Shown: positions 13,501 to 24,726 of the stretch, one piece after another | Numbering within the stretch: the first letter of the stretch is position 1 | Layout: each line of letters begins with the position of its first letter | Source: Eumeta japonica | Lineage: Eukaryota; Arthropoda; Insecta; Lepidoptera; Psychidae | DNA length: 64,000 nucleotides | Assembly (NCBI GenBank): GCA_005406025.1 | Contig: BGZK01000702.1 | Location: 124,001 to 188,000 of the forward strand | Direction: 5' to 3' | Position numbers and translations under genes: made by a program | Notes under the pieces: generated by a model | What the model was told of the DNA's origin: nothing | Seen by the model: only the letters and a program-made list of their open reading frames with translations | Database searches by the model: none

Positions 13501-14768
13501 ATTTATCCGTTTGTTCGATTGTATATTTTTTCACAACTCAACATTAAGTTAAGTTTATTTTAATGAATTTTAATAATAGAGCACACCATTTTATAATACA
13601 TAAAATAGTCTTTGTTTACGTTTCTCAATGTTTGTCTGTATGCTTACTAACGAGTCGATAATGTCGATATTTTTAAAAACTGATGGAACACATTTGTCAC
13701 ATAAAATGTAGGTTGATGAATTTTTGTGTGACTTTTTATAACTAGAACATTTAAATCATTAATTTTATTTCATCGGCAACCGCCTATTTTTTGCTTTGTT
13801 TAGAGAAGGAGCAACGTTAGCGAGGGCGACGAACATTTCGAAGGAGGAGGAAGAGGAAGATGTGGTGCGAAAGGGTAAAGTAGAGCGAAAGCGAAAGTAA
13901 AGAATAATGTCAATAATCCGATTATAAATAATGGTTTTATTATAGGAAAGTCATAGTAAATTAAGATGAACGATAAAGAGTTTTTACATTAGTACTCTTT
14001 CCTATTATTAGAGCATAATATTACGAATATGATACAAATGAAATTGAGCACACAGTTGGAATATTTTATTGATCATAAGGGTGACATTTTATAACTCCTA
14101 CTAATCTCTGTAATAATTAAAAAAAAACCCGAATCGATGCCGAAAGTGGGATCGATATCCGAATCGAGAGCGAAAACGATTGGAAAAGAGGAGGGACGCA
14201 AGATTGGAATAAAGAACTGTGAAGTCGGGAGTTGAACCGGAAACAACCATCAACGCTGGAAATGATAGCAAGTTTACAGTACAATATACGAAACTCTGCC
14301 GCTGTGAAATTAGAGTCGAAAACGTCGCAATGGCGTAAAATGTGAACGCTGGTGAAAAAAAGGAAGGGTCGGGGAGCGTTGTACCTGCACATTACATAAT
14401 TCTCAGAGAATTTAGAGCGGCAGAGATTCGTGCGTTATACTGTAATCGATACGCGAGTTATTAATTATGTACGTCCACGCGAGCGCAGCCGCATGCAAAG
14501 GCTAGTTAAATATATCCATAGGCGCTACAAACATATAAATAGAGTTAGTTGTTATTGGGTCGTGTTTTAATTATCTCACTGCCAAGTCATATGCTTTTAC
14601 AATGTTTTCATGTCATATCGAGGTGCTTGTGGCTTAAGTCCCCTGTGCTGCTCCGCTGCGGGTCGGCAGCTCCAACGACCGTTGACGTCCAATAACGATG
14701 ACCTTTCTAGGCGAGTGAGTTGATTGAAATTAAGTTAAAAAATCCTTTAGCTTATGATTATTAATGAA

Positions 14769-15002
14769 TTAGTGTATAAGAGCGTTGCTCTGACACCGAA
14801 AGGTATACAAATTCTGGCCACGGGCAAATCGAACAATGAGTTCTAGAGACTTAGTCAAATTAAGCCTCTCGCTACCTGTATCAAAGAGCACGTTGAGTTG
14901 ACCGTCGGTCTCGGGAATTGCCATCGAATCGATGACGACGGTGACTAGCGGGCACCGACCCTCACTGGACTCGCGTGAAGATTTGAGGTTCGAACTCCTC
15001 AA
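14769..15002 (-). other. unrecognised 77-codon open frame with a DTGS tetrad
   Basis: An open minus-strand frame with balanced composition, unlike the surrounding AT-rich ORFs. It contains 'QLNVLFDTGSERLNL' at about residues 35-49, which resembles the D-T/S-G motif of retropepsin-like proteases in retroelement polyproteins. There is no other pol or gag signal around it, no clear start context and no splice evidence. It may be a retroelement fragment or chance; I do not assign a function. Confidence 0.25.
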
Positions 15003-17305
15003 TTTGAAATAAAGAAGTAATGCCAGGGCGTACCCCGGCAGTGGGGTGATTAGAATTTGACGTAATTATTTAAAATAATAACGATGCAAATGCTGATATC
15101 GGTAGAAATCTATTGCACTATAATTCAACATGGGCCGATGACTAGATAATTACTATTGAAAACTATAGCTCGTTGTTTACCTAATAATACCTAATTAATT
15201 GTTGACAATAATAAATAAACTTGCAAACATATCCGAATAATCACATCAAATTTTATTAAATTGCATTTATAGCAATTTTTCCCAAATTTTAAAGGTATTG
15301 TTCAATATTTGAAAGTAGGACAAAATTAATGAATTTGGAAACTAATAAACCACAAAATATATATATCTAAAATAAAAAGTCTCTTAAGGACAATGACGGC
15401 ACACGCAATGAAGAGCACAAAAAAATGTCCTTTCATCCCTTAATTACACGCTTGTAGTTACCACTACTTATTTTTCTTAAGATTACTTTTTAAATTCAGT
15501 GCGGGCTCTAGCCGTTCATCGGAGTCGAGCGAGAACATTTTTCGCGCCCTTGCCGACCGACGCTTTCGCATCCCATAAATATTATATTTCAGTATATTAT
15601 ATTAAATAAATAATTATTATTTACACGAAACTTATTCAAAATTTTACTTTAATTGCAAAAATCTATACTTTACAAGTGGAAATTAAATGAAGGGTCACAC
15701 ATTCTCTTAAAAGGTGCAATACCATTTTATTTATTGCTCGACATTGTTTTTCGCATTTGGCATATTGGCGCTCCTTACCGCCTAGCGCCTAAGTCGTGAC
15801 CGCTCCTCTGGCTCGTCCCAAGGCCGGCGCAGCACTCAGAGGCAGCCCGCCCTAAATAGTATAGTATCGGCCGGCCCTTCTCAACTCCATTAGCATCGTT
15901 TCACGTTCACATCAGTATATTTGCCACAAAATTAGCCGTACCTAACATCTAGCCGCCCTAGGTCCGAACCTAGTTAGCCTCAAGGGAAGTCCACCTCGGC
16001 CTACATCGTTTGACTGCTATACTTCCTTCATTTCAATATTCTATATAGTTCTGTGCACGGTGATAATGTACGGAATGCATTTTTGACGTGTTTCCATTAG
16101 GAGTTGCAACTATATGTAGGAGTCGGTCGCAACCGCAATGCTCTGGCGTCGCGTTTAGATATTATAATAAAGAACCTTTACAACGAACGCTAATTTTTTA
16201 CGATTCCAATTAAAATGCCTTCCTTGCAACACCATACAATTTTGTCAGTGGTGACCCTGAAGTAAAGCAAGAGGAGCGACCGCTCTAGGCGCCAAAATGC
16301 CAAATGTTATAATACTTAGTGCATCTGTGTAACTTATTATTTAAGGTACCCAAAAATTATTGAAAATCTTAACTACTGTAACATTTAATTTAATCTATTG
16401 ACATCCAAGTTTATAGGTGCTTTCACAGACATTAGTTTCTATATGAATATAGTTAGTGAATTGATATAACAAGTATTAATAATAATCTTTATTTTATTAT
16501 CGAAAACGCAAAGGTTTAAAAACCGTAACGCAGGCGACACCTATGTCGCGTTTATGTTACGTACTTCTTAATGATAATATCTTCTATCATTATCACCATA
16601 TAAAATATACAGCTCGCATTCGTCTTGGTGCATTTTACATGTTCAATCATAAAGCTGAATATATTGGCTTAACTTATAAATTTTCATAAAACATGCGCCT
16701 TATGCGAATTTTCCTAGTATAGAGAAGGTCAAAAATTAAGAATTTTCGACATGACAATAAAGTGGTAGATATTTGCCAAAAATTTATGTTTGCGTTGTTA
16801 TGCCAAAAATTCTGTGGAATACCACAGATATTATTTTACTCGACGTTTGCCGCCAAGAGTTGTTTTTTGGGTGGGTGGTATCATATTATGTTACCACTTT
16901 TAATAAAACTTAGATAACCATATGACAGAATAAGAATTATAATCAAATTACACATTTTATGAAAAGTTAAATAAGTTTTGATAAAATGTTGTATATCTGG
17001 ATTATTATGCTTTTTGACAATATCACTATTTTGATGTGTAACAGTTATTGACGCGCCTCGACGGCGACCGTAACGTAAACGGCATGACGAATAACACTAG
17101 TTTACAAAATTAAAATGTTTGTCTGTTGCCGCGAATTTTATGGTTGATTATGTTCACTTATGACTTGTTTTTGTCAAATCTACCCTCAAAATTTTTTTAA
17201 CAGCTAGAGTTAATTTGTTTTTGATTTTTGTCATTTAAACGTATATATTGGTTTATAACAGGCGTATTTTACGATGTTAAGATTAGAATCTAAAATTTTA
17301 GCGTC

Positions 17306-18257
17306 ATGAGTAGTTCAAGGAGACGTTGTTTAAACAATCCAGATCATTTTTTCTATATATGCGGAGAATATGTGTTCAAAGATTGTAGTAAAGTTATATC
17401 AGAGTTGGTGAAAAATACCTATTAAGAATATTTTGGGATGCTCTTGGATAAAAATGAGAAGTCTTGGGCACCCAACTGTGTTTGTAAATCGTGTGTGGAA
17501 TATTTAAGATTATGGCAAAGTGGAAAAAGAAGTGCCTTTAAATTTGAAACACCGACTATTTGACGAGAACCACGGAATCATCTCGAAGACTTATTTTTGT
17601 AGAGTGAATGTAAACGGTTTAAACACTAAAAATCGAGCTAAATGGCAGTACCCAATACTAGTTGTGTTCAACTTCCAGTGCAGCGTCTACCTGACTCTTC
17701 AGTACCTAAAAATATATCTAAACCCTTAGAACAAGATATTGAAGGATCAAGCCCATCACAAAATGATGCAGATTTTGAAGGTATGTCAAATAACCCAAAA
17801 TGCTTTTCCCAGAATGAATTAGATGATCTTGTAAGAGGTTTAAATCTTTCTTAAGGAGCTTCAGCTGAACATATTTCTCGGTTAACGAAGTGGTTACACC
17901 AAGTTTCCCTGTTTTATATGTCTTTGGGACAGTAGAGCTAAATAAGAGCATTGGGTAAGAAGAAACTGGCCTTTGGGAGAAAATATGCAGCCTGGAAAGC
18001 AAAATATAGTCTAGAATTCATTAGTAGCTCGTGATAAAATTAGTCACCTGGACAGGTTTCCGGAAAATTTAGGAGATATGAGCGAAGAGCAGGGAGAGCG
18101 CATGCGTCAAGACTTACGCGTCATGGAAGAGCGCTATCAGGGTTTCTCGGATACCAATATGATGACTGACTATCGTCGGTCTCTGACTCGTCATTTTCCA
18201 CAGTCTACACATGGGAGAAGAGCTTTAAAACGAAGTTTTTTAGAACTCAATGATTAA
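17306..18257 (+). pseudogene. broken copy of an arthropod repeat-associated protein (unnamed family)
   Basis: Read across frames, the segment matches the two ends of a protein family that is multi-copy in insects and other arthropods. The N-terminal part (17306-17560) has the Cys motif 'FYICGEYVFKD', then 'SWAPNCVCKSCVEYLRLW' and 'REPRNH'. The C-terminal part (18045-18210) has 'FPENLGDMSEEQGERM' and 'MEERYQGFSDTNMMTDYRRS'. At least one stop interrupts each part and the middle (hundreds of residues in full copies) is missing or scrambled. The family's function is unknown to me; its copy number suggests it is spread by, or lives in, mobile elements. This copy is clearly non-functional. Confidence 0.7.
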
Positions 18258-19410
18258 TTCTTTATTTAGTAAAGTTTTTCTTAGTAAATACATGTTCTTT
18301 TCTGTTTTATACCTGCATAGCTGAAACTCAGAAACTAGAGCTGATGAAAATCTTGTAAATGTATTTTTGAAAATAGCATGTCATATGTAGTCAGCAACAG
18401 CTAAAATTTCTTTGGCAACAAATGTACTGTAAACTAGTGTAATCAATGAAGTACATATACCTATTATTTTGTTGATTAATTCGGGTCTTGTACTATATGA
18501 ATTATATGATGTATATTATTCTAATAAGAATAATAATAAAAATGCAATTAATAACAGAATTCTATATTTTTATGTGTTTTACTTAATCTTTATTAGTTGC
18601 AAATTCTTTCAATAACCACCAATTTTGATATTTCTCATCTACCGTGCGTATCATGACGCCCTCCTGTTTTTAATCAGAATCCAATATAAAAATAAATAAT
18701 GTATTGAGAAAATTCATAACACCAAGCTTAAAAATACCTATTATATAACTACAAGGAATTTAATAAGAACTTGAAGATGTACAAAATATTCTTAACATAA
18801 CTATTCAATGATAAATATACAAAAAATGTATTAAATTTAAATATTGCAGAAAAAAATATGTTGCTACATTTTAAAAAATTCTTAATTTTATTCTTAAAGC
18901 TTTTATATGTAGTAGTTTATTTTTAATAATCAGATCATTTATGACCCATCAAGCGGTCGAATATTTCTGACAAGGGTTCTGAAAGTACTAGGAAAGTTAG
19001 ATAGAATCGTATCTATGAAAATAATTGAAAAAAAAATCACGTTATGAGTGATCGGATTTGTCAGACATTGGATTTTAGAGTACGTCCTTACTCTAAAATC
19101 CAATGTCGGAAAAATCCAAACCGATTGCATCTAACTAATGATGGGAATAGCAAATATGTTGCAATTTCATATTGAGTTAGGAATTTAAAATAATTTCGTA
19201 TAATGTAAGGAATTGATTTCAAATTTCTTTTACTACATGTATTCATATTAATCATTAAAACAATAATAACAACACGAAAAATCGATTACCATAAGGAATT
19301 AATTTATAAAATTCAGTTAGTCCAATTTCGAATCAAGTCAAAAGTTTCTAAATTATTGCCAAGATAATCTCAAAGTTATTGGAGCAATGAAATTATATCA
19401 AAAAAAGAAA
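18258..19410. other. AT-rich intergenic sequence
   Basis: No genes are recognised between the pseudogene at 17.3-18.3 kb and repeat family A copy 2. The only structured item is the long hairpin at 19054-19117, listed separately. Confidence 0.5.
19054..19117. repeat. long near-perfect hairpin
   Basis: The arms 19064-19082 and 19089-19107 are perfect 19-bp inverted copies around a 6-base loop. The stem extends outward with two mismatches to about 28 bp (outer words 'ggatttgtc' and 'ggaaaaatcc'). This is the length and shape of an insect pre-miRNA or a palindromic mini-element. Confidence 0.7.
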
Positions 19411-20090
19411 CCGGCCAAGAGCATGTCGAACCATGCCCAATGTAGGGTCCCAAGCCGTTACTACTACAGAAATGCACTACACATGAAAAAACTGTTGTTA
19501 TATTTTTTCCATGTTTTTCGCACATAATAAGTACTTTAGTCTCTTATAACTAGAGATACAAGTAGATATGTCGACTACTACTCTTAAAATAGTGTTAACC
19601 AAAAAGCCCCAGCAAAATATATATTCACGGCACTTTTGTTGAGCACATTTTTCATTAATAACTCAAAAACAGTATATCTGATCATGTTGAAAATAATTAT
19701 TTTCAAAATATTTATTGTCACTTTTTAAAATTTTTGGACATTAGATTTAAAAAATAAAGAGGGTGACACAATTTATGCTACTGTCGGGAGCGATTATTTC
19801 TGAAAATATTTACTTAATCAAAAAAGTGTTTAGAAACCTTAGTTTTTTTAAAAGAACTGTCAAAATTAGCACCGCACATTATATGCCGAAATTCTTTTTT
19901 CTTTTACATGTGTGGAGTGCCTCTTTAAGAAATATTTATATATAAATAAAGTAGCGGCTTATACAAAAGAACTTTGCTATAAATTCCATCAATATACATG
20001 TAGTTTTTGATTAAAATACCGGTAAAATACAGACAGACATGATAGAACTATAAGGGTTCCGTTTTTGTCATTTTGGCTTAGAATCCTAAA
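19411..20090 (+). repeat. interspersed repeat family A, copy 2
   Basis: Collinear with the copy at 9208-10009. It starts 'ccggccaagagcatgtcg', has 'agaaatgcactacacatgaa' and 'cattaataactcaaaaacag', and ends 'ctataagggttccgttttt' then 'ttttggcttagaatcctaaa'. It is about 120 bp shorter than copy 1 through internal deletions. Non-coding. Confidence 0.75.
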
Positions 20091-20139
20091 AAAGATAAAG
20101 CAACAACTGTTCCATCTCCACTGTCAGATATATTCCATC

Positions 20140-20370
20140 TTGCCTTTATGACTGTACTAGCTTTTGCCTGCGGCTTTGATCACATAGACCCTATGATGGT
20201 AGATGGGAAGTTTGTTTTGGTAAGATTCACGTAACATCCATTCTTAGCGATTGTCTATATTCCGAAAAGAGTAACTGTGCCAAAGTTCAAGTCAATCGAA
20301 CATAGAGTATCGTAGATTTTGTGATGAATCAGTCAGTGGTATTTCACTCATATCTATATTAAATAAAAAC
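20140..20370 (+). repeat. short interspersed repeat with 'actagcttttgcccgcggc'-type head
   Basis: It begins with 'ctagcttttgcctgcggct' and continues with the usual following text, including 'tgccaaagttcaagtcaatc'. I recognise this order as a widespread lepidopteran non-coding repeat. Similar heads occur at about 5975, 40340 and 52920. Confidence 0.5.
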
Positions 20371-20757
20371 AATAGGTTTTTTGTAACAATACTACTATGT
20401 TTCTGGGATCAGACCTAGATTAATTTATGTACTAGTAAAATCATTTGATTCATTTTTATTTTCATATTTTAATTATGTGAAAATAAAGTATAAAAAAAAT
20501 TATTCAGATATATTCGGCAGTGGCCTCTTCTTCACAATTTTCTTTGACAATTTTATCTGCACACAACTGTCAAAAGGTTAAATAGACTAATTTAGTTTGA
20601 TTTACTGTACCGGTATTAAGCCACCAACTTGATATTGTTTTACCAAAACTTTTATAAGATAGATTATCGTGATGTAAAAAATTTTTCAAAAAAATATTAT
20701 TTTGGCACAAATTTTCTTCTTTAAACAGCAAATAAAACAAAAACCCATTGAAGAATA

Positions 20758-20763
20758 TTTATT
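20758..20763 (-). terminator. polyadenylation signal AATAAA abutting the SNRNP48 stop
   Basis: On the minus strand the stop codon TGA is followed at once by AATAAA, giving 'TGAAATAAAT'. A T/GT-rich stretch ('gggtttttgttttatttgc') follows about 15-30 bases downstream, as expected for a cleavage/polyadenylation site. This would leave a 3'UTR of only a few tens of bases. Confidence 0.5.
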
Positions 20764-21840
20764 TCAGTATTCTCTATTTCTTTTTTGTCGAAAATCTTTT
20801 GGGTCTTTGCAGTCTTGGTCCTTGTGGTAACTTCTATATTGTGATTCACCATGTCTGTGCTTACTTCTTTTCTCATTTTTCATGCCCTTATAGTAATCAT
20901 AGTCACTATGTTTTTCTTTATGATGTTTAAAATCACACTTTTTCGAATCCATTTGGCTGCTTGATTTGTAATTAGAATAAGTGGGTGCATTATAGTTGCT
21001 TCCGTGACTGTCCCTTTTCTTATGAACAGCATATTTATTAGATTCATCACGTTCTTGAATTTTAAAATTTTTGGAAGGTTTATTATTATTTATTTGGTAA
21101 CTTTTTGTATTATTATCATCACATTTTTTCCAATCCTCTTTCTCAAATTTGAATTTTCTTATTTTTGGATCAACATCAACACCACCTTGAATTTCAGCAT
21201 ACCATTCCATCTGATTTTTTATAACTTCTCTCAAAACTTCCGAATAATTTTTACTCTTGGTTGCGACTCGATACTTGGGTCGGCGTCTTTTCATATCACG
21301 TAGCTCTGCTAACACTTCTAGTTTCGTCTTAGGTTTGTGTTTAGCTTGTTGTACACCTGGTAATTCTAATTCTGAGATATCACTTTGCGATGGAGTATGC
21401 GCCACCACCATATCATATATAGCACGACGTTCATCTACTGTATATGTGGATTGGAGCCTTTCCAAAGACATTGGCTCAATTTTTTCATCTTCAATACCTT
21501 TCCTTAGCACATTATTTGAGTTTGATACATTGAAAATAATTTGTTTTATGTCTTCATGACTTAATTTGACCAAAGTTCTACTATCAAGGTTAACTGGATC
21601 AGGCAACAGTAAGTCCTGGTTTAAGTATCCATAAGATTTGAGATAACATTTCTTTTCATGAGTTTCTATTTCAGCTGTTGGGATCCTGTGACCTGTATTA
21701 TATTTACAAATTTGCATATCTTGGTCCTTCAATAAATTTTTCCGATCCCATTGTAAGTTTTGCAGAACCATTGTCATTTCAAAGTCTGTTTGTTTCAAGT
21801 AGTTTCTAAATTCATCCAACTGTTCCTTTCTGCTGTTCAT
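20764..21840 (-). CDS. SNRNP48: U11/U12 small nuclear ribonucleoprotein 48 kDa protein
   Basis: A nuclear component of the U11/U12 di-snRNP of the minor spliceosome. In the family, its CHHC zinc finger contacts the U12-type 5' splice site. The 358-residue reading frame shows that finger at residues 45-65: C45-x5-H51-x9-H61-x3-C65 ('CKYNTGH', 'HEKKCYLKSYGYL'). The conserved block 'TVDERRAIYDMVV' lies at about 133-146 and 'LEVLAELRDMKRRRPKYRV ... YSEVLREVIKNQM' at 174-211. The C-terminal third is a K/H/D/S/R-rich low-complexity tail like that of the human protein (339 aa). I start at the ATG at 21840; the upstream in-frame TTG at 21876 is not needed and a stop lies just before it. The gene is uninterrupted here, so it is a single-exon gene or a retrocopy. 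The lack of stops and frameshifts argues that it is functional. Confidence 0.9.
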   Translation of the reverse strand: MNSRKEQLDEFRNYLKQTDFEMTMVLQNLQWDRKNLLKDQDMQICKYNTGHRIPTAEIETHEKKCYLKSYGYLNQDLLLPDPVNLDSRTLVKLSHEDIKQIIFNVSNSNNVLRKGIEDEKIEPMSLERLQSTYTVDERRAIYDMVVAHTPSQSDISELELPGVQQAKHKPKTKLEVLAELRDMKRRRPKYRVATKSKNYSEVLREVIKNQMEWYAEIQGGVDVDPKIRKFKFEKEDWKKCDDNNTKSYQINNNKPSKNFKIQERDESNKYAVHKKRDSHGSNYNAPTYSNYKSSSQMDSKKCDFKHHKEKHSDYDYYKGMKNEKRSKHRHGESQYRSYHKDQDCKDPKDFRQKRNREY

Positions 21841-22136
21841 TATTACATTTGATAATAAAGTTGTGATAGTTTTCAAATTTACTGGGTACTATTATTCTAT
21901 ACGTTTCATTTGTTAATTAAGTATATTGTTAGTAACAACAAACACCACTGTCATGTATTATCTATGAGAAATACATGACAAATACCATAGAAAAATAAAT
22001 ACAATTAAACCATAGACTACGCAATTCAATTGATTTAAACGTATGAAGAAGTTATGTGGATACAATGTACTAAAACTTATCTTTTCATATGGTCAATTCC
22101 ATAAATACAAAATTTTCTAAATACAAACACTCATTT

Positions 22137-22205
22137 ACGCAGTTGCGTAATCTGCGTAAATTGCGTAAATAAATTGCGTAATCACTATCTATAGTTTATA
22201 GATAG
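22137..22205. promoter_or_regulatory. four TGCGTAA words and a palindrome upstream of SNRNP48
   Basis: Within about 45 bp the word 'tgcgtaa' occurs four times with uneven spacing, three of them preceded by T. It is followed by the palindrome 'actatctata-gt-ttatagatagt'. The cluster lies about 300 bp upstream of the SNRNP48 start and could contain binding sites, or it may be a decayed tandem repeat. There is no direct evidence of function. Confidence 0.3.
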
Positions 22206-22319
22206 TCCCACTTTTTGGTCACCGCAAGTTTATGTCGTCTTACGTTTTACATTGACATAATTGTGTCTTCCGTTCACAAACGAAGATTATTGGCCAGTGC
22301 TAAAATTATTGTTATACAA

Positions 22320-22472
22320 ATGAGACAGTGTAGTTTATGTTGCGGAAATCAACAAAATAATCGAGAAACAACTAAAGAAAATACTACAATGTACATATTC
22401 GACGATTATAGTGAAAACATCTTAGAAATAGTAACTAGCAAATTTCCGTTGTGGAAAGGATATTATCTTTAA
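22320..22472 (+). other. short open frame, possible ZAD-like N-terminal fragment
   Basis: A 50-residue frame starting 'MRQCSLCCGN' and containing 'IFDDYSENILEIVTSKFPLW'. A CxxC pair followed by an 'ILEIVTSKFPL' helix resembles the first half of ZAD domains that open insect C2H2 zinc-finger proteins. The second ZAD Cys pair and any zinc fingers are absent, and no convincing donor site is seen. It is divergent from SNRNP48 and about 480 bp from its start. It may be a gene fragment or chance. Confidence 0.25.
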
Positions 22473-24229
22473 ATCTACATACATTAATTAAGTTACATGT
22501 CTGTGAGTGATTTTAAAGCAAATACGTTTTATTAAGCTTATAAAGTTACTTACACATATCTTGATACGTATAAATAACTTTATAAACTTAAATCAGGGGC
22601 TGCTTGCAGCCAAACAATCCTTCTAAAATATTTTGTCTCTGCCTGCCTATTTGTTTGTCCAGGGTATCTTCGGAATGACAAAACTGATCACGGTGAGATG
22701 TTCACTGAAAAGTAGAGGACCATATTGACTAATATTTTAGTATACTTTATTCCGAAAATTTAGGATTCCTGCATGAAAATTAAAAATATTTACATAAAAA
22801 TGATTTAACTATTGGTGGTGAAAGTGAAAGATGGAATTAGGATCGAGATCGGGACCAGAATCGGAAATATCGAAATCAAGGACGAAAAGTGGGATTAGTA
22901 TCATGATGGACACATGTCAACGGATGATTTTAATATATAAATTAAATTTAAAATTCAATAATAAAGTATGTAGGTAGCTGGAAATCAATGGAAGGATATA
23001 CGATACATTTTAGAAACACATGAGATTAAAAAAGAACCTTTATGGTTTTAATGAAATTCCTAAAATTTTATATTTACACAGTTGGAAGTTAAAGGAAGGA
23101 TATACGATACATTTTTAGAGATTCATGAATGTAATTAAACATCCTGTAGTTTTACCAATTAAAATAAAATCTAATACAGTGATCGTTAAAAGTCAACGGA
23201 AAAACATACGACACGTTTTCAGAGTTCCGTAAAAATGATTAAAATTGATAGAATCGGGGTCAGTGAATCATAAAATGTATATTAATCATAAAATTTTACA
23301 AAAAAAAATGTATTTAGACAAACATATAGACGTTGCAGAATTATTATTCCACGACGAGCTTACAAATAGCATTAACGATTTTGATGAAAAGCCCATATAA
23401 ACTCGCAACTCTGGAGGAGTTACATGTGCGTTTGGATAGTGCGTGTCAGCTTCTTGGAAAGGAATAGGATATCTGATAAACGAGAGAATGGGCTGATAAA
23501 GGGCGCAGTGGATTAATAAAAGGGCAATGAACTAATGAAAAGGAAGTGAACCATGGGCATTTTTACTTATTGGAGAACGAGCGAACGGACGACTAGAAAA
23601 CGGAACGACTACAGAACGGGCTATAGACTATGTGCAGTACTGAACAGGTGCAGGTGCGGTACTGGTGCAATGTAAATGCAATACTGGTGGAGTGCAGGCA
23701 GAATGCAGCACGCAGTTGCATTTTTATCCTATTTTTCATTATTCTCGGATTCGTCCTTCAAAGAGCGACCATTTACATGGGACGAATTTAGACCAACTAA
23801 ATCGAAGTAGCCCGGATCTCAAAATCTGTCCTCAATCGGAAACCATACCGTTTGGACAGCTATGCTATTTTCTGACATCGATCTTGGGTCATACTGTAAC
23901 GGGCGCCGCTATTTGGCACCCGTGAACGACTACCATTATTGATTGGCGGCCCTACCGTCGTGAGGGCTGACGATGTCTATGTCACGTAATCGGCCCTCTA
24001 AAGAATTACTTAGGTACTAAAGTGTATTTACAAAATAAATCTATATGTACAAAACTATTATATAATATACATTTTTACTATAAATCGCAACGCGAAAGCG
24101 ATATTTTCTATTCATATAATTACGGGTTCGAAACTCATCTATGCGGACTATATGACCAAAGGATAAAATTATGAGTACGTTCACGCCGTGTGTGTGTCGA
24201 GGTGCGTAGGAACGTTTTTGTCGCGAACA
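22473..24229. other. intergenic sequence with repeat fragments
   Basis: No gene is supported. An imperfect hairpin lies at about 22535-22590. 22838-22906 has 'gatcgagatcgggaccagaa' text, the opposite-strand form of the pyrimidine quasi-repeats at 56 kb. 23640-23710 is built from short 'gtgcaggtgcggtactgg' repeats. About 23900-24000 contains a 'gggcgccgctatttggcacccg' inverted word next to GC-rich text. This last may be leader or LTR sequence of the gypsy remnant that follows. Confidence 0.4.
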
Positions 24230-24726
24230 ATAACGAAGCAGGAGGCCACACAGTCCTCAGCTCTGAATCTTCTCATTGGCACAGAAGCAACTACGCCAGT
24301 AATCTGAGCATTACGAGATGTGGTTATCCATAATTCCAAATCCAATTGTGAAGCTCTGTGTTAACTCTTTAGAAGCAGGTCTCGTCGGCTTCCTTTTGAC
24401 AATCGAGTTGGTCGAAATGGGTATGCTAACCACCACAGAAGAGTACCTCATGAGTTTCAACTCAACAATCTAATCTTTGTGATTAAATAGTTGCAATCAA
24501 AAGCTAAATTAGGCCAAGGTAAGCGTCGTTCGTATGAAGTAATCAAGATTTTACCAAGTGTTCGGTACAAGTTGAAACTTCTCAGTGGAGGCCAAGATGA
24601 AACCACACAGGCGGCGTTACGGTATATGGTGTTTGGCGCGATGAACGGTGTCCAGAATCATGTGCCGCTATCTTTTACTATGAGTAATCAGATTTATCTT
24701 GTGTATTACCAATGCTTCGTTTTGTA
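24230..24726 (+). mobile_element. Ty3/gypsy retrotransposon remnant, C-terminal integrase region of pol
   Basis: Reading across frames gives the end of a lepidopteran gypsy-type pol. In order: the segment 'LLIGTEATTPVI' (about 24267-24302) with 'DVVIHNS' after it; the chromodomain-like/GPY-type segment 'GKRRSYEVIKILPSVRYKL' (about 24517-24573); and, after a frameshift at about 24630, 'CPESCAAIFYYE'. Several stops and at least one frameshift make it non-functional. Protease, RT and RNase H are not present in this window; the LTRs are not certain. A candidate 3' LTR would lie in 24.8-25.4 kb. This is a decayed genomic copy. Confidence 0.7.

Larger units (their letters stand above)
10010..17305. 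other. intergenic sequence, mostly unrecognised
   Basis: No gene is supported. Items seen: a 14-bp hairpin (10505-10538); an (AC)n tract at 11094-11118 at the end of a block that resembles repeat family R (see 31779); a GC-rich patch at 12620-12740; an imperfect inverted repeat at about 13070-13136; a purine-rich GA tract at 13801-13900; pyrimidine/purine quasi-repeats at 14130-14240; and GC-rich text with 'ggccggc' words at 15780-15900. None shows splice-flanked coding signal. Confidence 0.45.

Noticed and set aside
21004..21559. Plus-strand open frames of about 100 codons each
   Set aside because: They are antisense shadows of SNRNP48 and resemble no family.
20764..21876. Extended N-terminus of SNRNP48 from an in-frame TTG at 21876
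   Set aside because: It is not an ATG and a stop lies just upstream; the ATG at 21840 gives the full family-like N-terminus.
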